This document shows positions 5,315 through 9,844 of a stretch of DNA of 9,844 nucleotides, in pieces (position 1 is the first letter of the stretch; each line of letters opens with the position of its first letter). The DNA is taken from NCBI GenBank assembly GCA_023269645.1, contig JAHFPR010000060.1, positions 1 through 9,844 of the forward strand, in the 5' to 3' direction. The stretch is from Alphaproteobacteria bacterium. GTDB taxonomy: Bacteria; Pseudomonadota; Alphaproteobacteria; Rickettsiales; UBA8987. Both the position numbers and the translations under genes were made by a program. The notes beneath the pieces were generated by a model that was not told the origin of the DNA, did no database searches, and saw only the letters and a program-made list of their open reading frames with translations.

Positions 5315-6397
5315 TTACGCGCCGACGTGCGTTTTTCCGGCATCCGCGCCAATCGCCTGGGATATGTGGGTGAAACCATCACGCTCCAGCAGCGTGGACA
5401 GCTCACGGTTGATGCGGCTGACTGCGGAAAATCCCTGATAGATCAGAGCGGTATATAATTGAAGCAGGCTCGCGCCCTCGCGGATTTTGGCATATGCTTC
5501 CACGCCGCTGAAAATCCCCCCCGCGCCCACCAGCGGAACTTTGCCCCCGGTGAGCGCGTACATCTCGCCGAGCAGCCGGGTGGAAGGCGCGAACAGCGGT
5601 GTGCCGCTCAGTCCGCCCTGCTCCTGCGCGCGCGTGGTGTTTTTCAGGCCATCTCGCGCGAGGGTGGTGTTGCTGATGATAAGCCCGTCCACGCTATATT
5701 CCAGTGCGGCGCGGGCGATATGCTCCTTATCCTCCGGGGTAATATCCGGTGCTATTTTAAGCAGGACGGGCGTTTTTTTGCCAGTTTCCTGCGCCAGCGC
5801 GCGCGCCGTATCGCGGAGGTTGGAGAGTAGTTCCTCCAGCATCCCGTGCTTCTGCAACTCCCGCAGGCCAGGCGTGTTGGGCGAGGAGATGTTGATGGTG
5901 ATGTAGCCTGCCAGCGGATAAAAAACCCGGAGCAGGGTGAGGTAATCCTGCGTCGCGTCCGCGCTTTCCTTGTTTTTGCCGATGTTGACTCCCACGATGC
6001 CCCGCCGCTTCTGCCGCATCAGGCTGGCACGGAAACGCTCCATCCCCACGCTGTTAAAGCCGAAGCGGTTGATGATGGCGCGGTCTTCGGGAAGGCGGAA
6101 CAGGCGGGGTTTCGGGTTGCCGGGCTGGGGGAGCGGAGTCACCGTGCCGGTTTCCACGAAGCCGAACCCTTGCCGGAGCAGCGCATCCGCCGCTTCCGCG
6201 TGTTTATCGAACCCTCCGGCCAGGCCAAGCGGATTCGGGAAATCCAGCCCCCATATGGATTGCTTGAGCGCGGGAATATCCTGTGCGGGCTGCGGGGGAA
6301 GCATCCCGCGCCGCGCTGCGAACAGCACAAGATGGTGCGCCGTTTCCTCCGGAAGAAGAAAGAGCAGGGGGCGGAGCAGGGGATAATAATCCATCAT
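5315..6397 (-). CDS. pyrD: Dihydroorotate dehydrogenase (quinone), class 2
   Basis: PyrD oxidises dihydroorotate to orotate in pyrimidine synthesis, passing electrons through FMN to membrane quinone at the inner face of the cytoplasmic membrane. The class 2 assignment rests on the N-terminal amphipathic region (about 1-40, DYYPLLRPLLFLLPEETAHH) and the serine active site NISSPNTPGLR, with catalytic Ser172 equivalent to E. coli Ser175. Other segments seen are NPLGLAGGFDKHAE (55-68), VETGTVTP (81-88), FGFNSVGME (112-120), VNIGKNK (137-143), LLKIAPD (212-218), ISNTT (241-245) and the FMN phosphate region VPLVGAGGIFSG (287-298). Length is 360 aa (E. coli 336). Two adjacent ATGs (6397, 6394) are possible starts. 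No clear ribosome-binding site is visible, so the exact start is uncertain. It is divergent from the TPR gene. Confidence 0.96.
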   Translation of the reverse strand: MMDYYPLLRPLLFLLPEETAHHLVLFAARRGMLPPQPAQDIPALKQSIWGLDFPNPLGLAGGFDKHAEAADALLRQGFGFVETGTVTPLPQPGNPKPRLFRLPEDRAIINRFGFNSVGMERFRASLMRQKRRGIVGVNIGKNKESADATQDYLTLLRVFYPLAGYITINISSPNTPGLRELQKHGMLEELLSNLRDTARALAQETGKKTPVLLKIAPDITPEDKEHIARAALEYSVDGLIISNTTLARDGLKNTTRAQEQGGLSGTPLFAPSTRLLGEMYALTGGKVPLVGAGGIFSGVEAYAKIREGASLLQLYTALIYQGFSAVSRINRELSTLLERDGFTHISQAIGADAGKTHVGA

Positions 6398-6426
6398 TTT
6401 ATTTGCTTAAAGAGTAAAGTTACCGC

Positions 6427-6455
6427 TGGAAAATATAGCAGAAAGATAATATAAT
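6427..6455 (+). promoter_or_regulatory. Predicted sigma70-type promoter for the TPR-pilT-pilU cluster
   Basis: A perfect -10 box TATAAT (6450-6455) is preceded by TGGAAA (6427-6432, 4 of 6 to TTGACA) with a 17-base spacer. Initiation near 6462 would give a leader of about 58 nt before the ATG at 6520. It would leave an in-frame ATG at 6457 outside the transcript, which supports the downstream start. Confidence 0.6.
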
Positions 6456-6468
6456 CATGCAAATTTTC

Positions 6469-6494
6469 TCTCCTGCCGTATCGCGGCGGGGAGA
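6469..6494 (+). promoter_or_regulatory. Leader hairpin just upstream of the TPR gene ribosome-binding site
   Basis: TCTCCTGCCG (6469-6478) pairs with CGGCGGGGAGA (6484-6494) around a TATCG loop, with one G:U pair and one bulged G. It lies near the 5' end of the predicted transcript, nine bases before the AGGAGG at 6504-6509. The AGGAGG itself is flanked by GATC on both sides (6500-6503, 6510-6513). A role in mRNA stability or translation control is only a possibility. Confidence 0.4.
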
Positions 6495-6519
6495 TTCAGG
6501 ATCAGGAGGGATCTTCGGG

Positions 6520-8127
6520 ATGGGAATAGCGGGCATAAGCACCAGGAAAAAGGCCAGGAATATTGTTGCCGTTACGGCTCTGGCGGGTGTCGCGCTCGGT
6601 GTGTTGCTCTGTTCCCCGCTTTCCGCCGATGCGGCAGTGCGCGATCCCGCCTCCATTGATAAATCCCTCCAGAAGATTCAGGAATTGCAGGACATTCAGG
6701 ATGCGCTGCCCCCTGCCGCCGGAAACGCCCCCGCTGAAGATGGCGCGGCCATTAATACGGAAGGGGATGAGGTGGTGCAATGGAAGGATGAAGACGGGCA
6801 ATCGGGAGCGCCGGATGTGTCGGATGCGCTGCCAACGGACGCACTTGTCACTGCGCCTGTTCCTGCACTTGTCACTGCGCCTGTTGCGGTGCGGGATCCT
6901 GCGGCCATGCCTGTGGTGCAACCGGTTTCTATCATTCCTGCGCCCCTGCAACCAGCGCGCAGGGCGGCTCCTGTAAAAAATACCGGGTCGTTCCCGCTAT
7001 TCAAGCCTGTGAGTGTCATGCGTAAAGCGGAGAAAAAATCTTCCGCCGGAACCGCCCCGCAAATTCCTACTGTAATGGCCGCCATGCCGCCCGCTCCGCA
7101 GCATCTTCCGATGATGGTGCAATCTGCGGAACAGGCCTCTGCTTTCAGGGAGGCGGCACAGCCGCAGCTTGAGGCGGGATCCTATCCGGTTTATTCCTCG
7201 AAAGAAGCCACATTATCCAGGCAATCGGTGGAGATGCTGAGCCTCATTCCGCCGAAGGGGTTGCCGCCGAAGGAGCGTATTTTCAGGCCGCACAATCCTG
7301 TGGAAATCAAGCATATGAAGGCCAGCAGCGTTTTTACCGATGATGAGGCGGATGCCGGGGATAACACAGCAAAAGACATCATCAGCAAGGATACCGTAAA
7401 GAACGATTTGCCGGGCAAGGATGGCAAAGCAGCAAAAAAGGAAGAAAAGGTGGATACAACCATCCGCCGGGATAAAGGCCTGTTCGTGCAGGTGAAAAAG
7501 CGCGATACCTCCGCGTTCGATAACCTCGAAACCGCGCGGGAGGCACTGGAGGCGGGGCAGATGGAAACCGCTGTTTCCCTGTATAAGCGCGCGCTGGAAA
7601 AGGAACCGGCGAACAAACAGGCACTGTTCGGCCTGGCGACTTCCTATCAGGTTTCCGGGCAGATTGAGCAGGCGCGCGATCTCTATATCCAGCTTATCAA
7701 GATGGATCAGAATAACTGGCCGGCACTCAATAATTTCCTTGTGCTGGTGAGCCAGGAAGCTCCGGAGGATGCGCTGAAGCACCTGCTTTCGCTGCAAACG
7801 ACCAATCCGCATTTCGCGCCCATCCCGGCGCAGATCGGGCTGATCTACCTCAAGCAGGAAAAATTCCCCGAAGCCGCGCGGTATCTGAGCCAGGCGGCGG
7901 TGCTCGATCCGCAGAATATGCGCTACCGCTATGATCTCGCCGTGCTGCTCGACCATGCGGGTGATACGGTATCGGCGGTGAAGCTGTATGAGCAGGTGCT
8001 GGAAGCGGGCAGGCAGGGGAAGGAACTGCCGGAATCCCCGATAAAAATTCAGGCGCGGCTGGAGGATCTGGCGGCGCAGGCGGTGGCGGAGGAAAGCCCT
8101 GCAGGAAAAGCTCCGGAAAGCAACTAG
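6520..8127 (+). CDS. Exported TPR-repeat protein, probably pilus-associated
   Basis: I do not recognise a specific named gene. The 535-residue protein starts with a basic segment (RKKAR) and a hydrophobic stretch (about residues 14-31), then an AxA-type site (SADA before AVRD, about 38/39). This indicates a Sec signal peptide or an N-terminal inner-membrane anchor. Next is a long Pro/Ala-rich, poorly ordered region (about 60-310), including a tandem 8-residue repeat ALVTAPVx (DNA 6841-6888), then a charged Lys/Asp stretch. The C-terminal part (about 334-500) contains at least four TPR-like helices (AREALEAGQMETAVSLYKRALEKEP; SYQVSGQIEQARDLYIQLI; the YLKQEKFPEAARYLSQAAVLDP block). The ATG at 6520 is chosen over 6457 because AGGAGGG lies nine bases upstream, and because the predicted promoter overlaps 6457. 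It ends nine bases before pilT, so a periplasmic role in pilus assembly (compare MshN- or PilF-like TPR factors) is inferred. Confidence 0.85.
   Translation: MGIAGISTRKKARNIVAVTALAGVALGVLLCSPLSADAAVRDPASIDKSLQKIQELQDIQDALPPAAGNAPAEDGAAINTEGDEVVQWKDEDGQSGAPDVSDALPTDALVTAPVPALVTAPVAVRDPAAMPVVQPVSIIPAPLQPARRAAPVKNTGSFPLFKPVSVMRKAEKKSSAGTAPQIPTVMAAMPPAPQHLPMMVQSAEQASAFREAAQPQLEAGSYPVYSSKEATLSRQSVEMLSLIPPKGLPPKERIFRPHNPVEIKHMKASSVFTDDEADAGDNTAKDIISKDTVKNDLPGKDGKAAKKEEKVDTTIRRDKGLFVQVKKRDTSAFDNLETAREALEAGQMETAVSLYKRALEKEPANKQALFGLATSYQVSGQIEQARDLYIQLIKMDQNNWPALNNFLVLVSQEAPEDALKHLLSLQTTNPHFAPIPAQIGLIYLKQEKFPEAARYLSQAAVLDPQNMRYRYDLAVLLDHAGDTVSAVKLYEQVLEAGRQGKELPESPIKIQARLEDLAAQAVAEESPAGKAPESN
6841..6888 (+). 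repeat. Tandem 24-bp repeat inside the TPR gene
   Basis: Two adjacent 24-bp units (6841-6864, 6865-6888) are identical over the first 21 bases and differ in the last three (cct versus gcg). They encode ALVTAPVP-ALVTAPVA in the proline-rich linker. Unit number could vary by slippage without breaking the frame. Confidence 0.85.
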
Positions 8128-8136
8128 GGAACATTC

Positions 8137-9240
8137 ATGGAAATAACCGAACTCCTGCTGCATACCCAGAAGAACAATGCGTCGGATTTGCATCTTTCGC
8201 CGGGCAATCCGCCCATGATGCGTATTCACGGGGCAATTCACGCCCTCAAAACCGCGCCGCTCACCCCGGATGACATCAAGGGGATGCTCTATGCGATCAT
8301 GACGGAATCCCAGCGTGCGGATTACGAACGCGAGATGGAAACGGATTTCGCCATCCAGTTCGGCGCGGATATGCGGTTCCGGGTTAATGCATTCACGGTG
8401 CTGGCCGGGCCTGCCGCAGTTTTCCGTATGATTCCCAGCAAAATCCTGACGCTGGAGGAACTCGGCGCGCCTTCGGTGGTGCAGCGTCTGGCCTCGCTGC
8501 ACAAGGGGATGATTCTGGTGACAGGGCCGACGGGCAGCGGCAAATCCACGACCCTGGCGGCGATGGTGGATTTCATCAACACGAATATGTCCAAGCATAT
8601 CCTGACGATTGAAGACCCGGTGGAATTCGTGCATCAATCCAAGCGTTCGCTGGTGAACCAGCGCGAACTCAATTCCAATACCATGTCGTTCGCGCGCGCG
8701 CTCAAAAGCTCCCTGCGCGAAGACCCGGACGTGATTCTGGTGGGCGAGTTGCGCGATCTGGAAACCATCCAGCTTGCGTTGACGGCGGCGGAAACCGGGC
8801 ATCTTGTGATGGGTACGCTGCACACGAACTCGGCGGCAAAAACCATTGACCGTATCATTGATGCCTTCCCGGCCAACGATAAATCGCTCATCATGTCCAT
8901 GCTTTCCACGTCGCTGGAGGGGGTTATCGCGCAGTCGCTCGTTCGCACGAAGGACGGCAAGGGGCGCGTGGCGGCACTGGAAATCCTGCTCGGAACTCCG
9001 GCGATCCGGAACCTCATCCGCGAAGGAAAAATGCCGCAGATTTATTCGCTGATGCAGGTCGGCTCCAAAGTCGGGATGCGCACGATGAAGGACAGTGTCT
9101 ATGGCCTGCTGGAAAAAGGCATCATTGATGTAGCCGCTGCGAAGGATGTGCTGAATCTCCATGAGGACGATGAAGAGGGCAAGGCACTGAGCGGCAAGGC
9201 TTCCTCGAAAGATGGCCTTGGCAACAAGGGAGGATTCTAG
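8137..9240 (+). CDS. pilT: Type IV pilus retraction ATPase PilT
   Basis: PilT is a cytosolic hexameric AAA-like motor of the secretion-ATPase superfamily that drives pilus depolymerisation and twitching. All PilT signatures are present in 367 residues: the N-terminal ASDLHLSPGNPPMMRI segment (15-30), Walker A GPTGSGKST (130-138), the Asp box LTIEDPVEFVH (156-166), Walker B LREDPDVILVGELRD (193-207) with catalytic Glu204, the His box TGHLVMGTLHT (220-230), and the AIRNLIRE motif (289-296) needed for retraction in Pseudomonas PilT. It ends in a charged, Gly/Ser/Lys-rich tail (about 343-367). The ATG is supported by AGGGA six bases upstream, overlapping the stop of the TPR gene. It is followed two bases later by a second ATPase gene. 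The residue numbering closely matches P. aeruginosa PilT. Retraction rather than extension is inferred from the family and the AIRNLIRE motif. Confidence 0.95.
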   Translation: MEITELLLHTQKNNASDLHLSPGNPPMMRIHGAIHALKTAPLTPDDIKGMLYAIMTESQRADYEREMETDFAIQFGADMRFRVNAFTVLAGPAAVFRMIPSKILTLEELGAPSVVQRLASLHKGMILVTGPTGSGKSTTLAAMVDFINTNMSKHILTIEDPVEFVHQSKRSLVNQRELNSNTMSFARALKSSLREDPDVILVGELRDLETIQLALTAAETGHLVMGTLHTNSAAKTIDRIIDAFPANDKSLIMSMLSTSLEGVIAQSLVRTKDGKGRVAALEILLGTPAIRNLIREGKMPQIYSLMQVGSKVGMRTMKDSVYGLLEKGIIDVAAAKDVLNLHEDDEEGKALSGKASSKDGLGNKGGF

Positions 9241-9242
9241 GC

Positions 9243-9844
9243 GTGGCGGAAGAATTACTGATACATTCCTACCTGCGCGAAATGGTAAAAATGAGCGCGT
9301 CGGATATGTTCATGACGGTCGGCTGCCCGCCCAGTATGCGTGTCAGCGGCAGAATTGTCACGATGGACGTGCCAGCGTTTGAAAAAGCTGACCTCAAAGT
9401 GCTGCTTGAAAATATGCTCGGCGACGACCAGTGGGACGAGTTTGAATCCACGCTGGAGCTGAATTTCGCCCTTGCGCTTCCGGAAGGGCATCGGTTCCGC
9501 GTCAGCCTGTTTCACCAGAAGGGTGAGCTGGGCATGGTCACGCGCATGATCAAATCCTCCATCCCAACCTTCGAGGAACTCACGCTCCCCCCGATTTACT
9601 CCGATTTCATCATGGGCAAGCGCGGGCTGCTGTTGATGGTCGGTGCAACAGGCTCAGGAAAATCCACGTCGCTGGCCTCCATGCTGGATTACCGCAATAC
9701 GCACGGCGACGGCCATGTACTCACCATTGAAGACCCGATCGAATATTTCCACGAGCATAAAGGCTGCATCATCACCCAGCGCGAAGTGGGGGTGGATACT
9801 TATTCCTACGGCATGGCACTGAAAAATGCGCTGCGGCAAAGCCC
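9243..9844 (+). CDS. pilU: PilT-like ATPase, PilU type, 3' end outside window
   Basis: An open frame runs from GTG at 9243 to the right edge without a stop (200 codons). GGGAGG lies nine bases upstream, inside the end of pilT; only two bases separate the genes, so translational coupling is likely. It encodes a second secretion-superfamily ATPase. The N-terminal domain has MSASDMFMTVGCPPSMRVSG (17-36) and FRVSLFHQKGELGMVTR (85-101). Walker A is GATGSGKST (134-142) and the Asp box is LTIEDPIEYFH (160-170), followed by ITQREVGVDTYSYG. The SDMFMTVGCPPS and FHQKGELGMVTR segments differ from PilT and resemble PilU, an accessory retraction ATPase that works with PilT. Walker B and the His box fall beyond the edge. 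The pilT-pilU order supports the name; a second PilT paralogue is the alternative. Confidence 0.88.
   Translation, partial: MAEELLIHSYLREMVKMSASDMFMTVGCPPSMRVSGRIVTMDVPAFEKADLKVLLENMLGDDQWDEFESTLELNFALALPEGHRFRVSLFHQKGELGMVTRMIKSSIPTFEELTLPPIYSDFIMGKRGLLLMVGATGSGKSTSLASMLDYRNTHGDGHVLTIEDPIEYFHEHKGCIITQREVGVDTYSYGMALKNALRQS

Noticed and set aside
6457..6519. Upstream ATG that would extend the TPR protein by 21 residues
   Set aside because: It falls two bases after the predicted -10 box, has no ribosome-binding site, and would put a polar extension before a normal signal-type N-terminus.
7213..9162. A 649-codon open frame on the minus strand across the TPR gene and pilT
   Set aside because: It is antisense to two well-supported genes. 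Its translation is His/Arg/Gln-rich with no recognisable domain, as expected for an antisense frame of GC-rich coding DNA. No ribosome-binding site or conserved motif supports it.

Overview
The window reads as chromosomal DNA from a Gram-negative bacterium. It is most likely an alphaproteobacterium, or a lineage close to that class. The reasons are the run prs, rplY, pth, ychF (an arrangement I associate with that class), an L25 protein of the long two-domain CTC/TL5 type, a quinone-linked class 2 dihydroorotate dehydrogenase, type I secretion and type IV pilus genes, and a tRNA gene with encoded CCA. The taxon is an inference; no 16S or other definitive marker is present.

Layout. Positions 1-407 (+) are the 3' end of an RTX-type protein, probably secreted by a type I system. 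Positions 408-575 hold no gene but contain three closely packed hairpins. One looks like a rho-independent terminator usable in both directions. Next come tRNA-Gln(TTG) and cutA, both on the minus strand. A divergent promoter region leads into the plus-strand housekeeping block prs, rplY, pth, ychF (1206-4819). Each of its three intergenic spacers is occupied by an inverted-repeat element. Two are near-identical 69-bp palindromes, one of which supplies the stop codon of pth. Convergent to that block are rpmB and pyrD on the minus strand (4862-6397). Divergent from pyrD is a plus-strand cluster of a large periplasmic TPR protein, pilT and a pilU-like gene that runs off the right edge.

How the genes work together. 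The central block covers PRPP supply, ribosome components (L25, L28), rescue of peptidyl-tRNA (Pth) and a ribosome-associated ATPase (YchF), with pyrimidine synthesis (PyrD uses quinone; the PRPP made by Prs is needed in the next steps). The right end is a type IV pilus retraction module: two tandem retraction ATPases preceded, nine bases upstream, by a TPR protein that is probably a pilus-associated periplasmic factor. Translation signals suggest the three right-hand genes are co-expressed.

I see no CRISPR array, transposase, integrase or complete novel system. The most unusual content is the intergenic palindromes, the hairpin cluster beside the tRNA gene, and the uncharacterised TPR protein tied to pilT/pilU.
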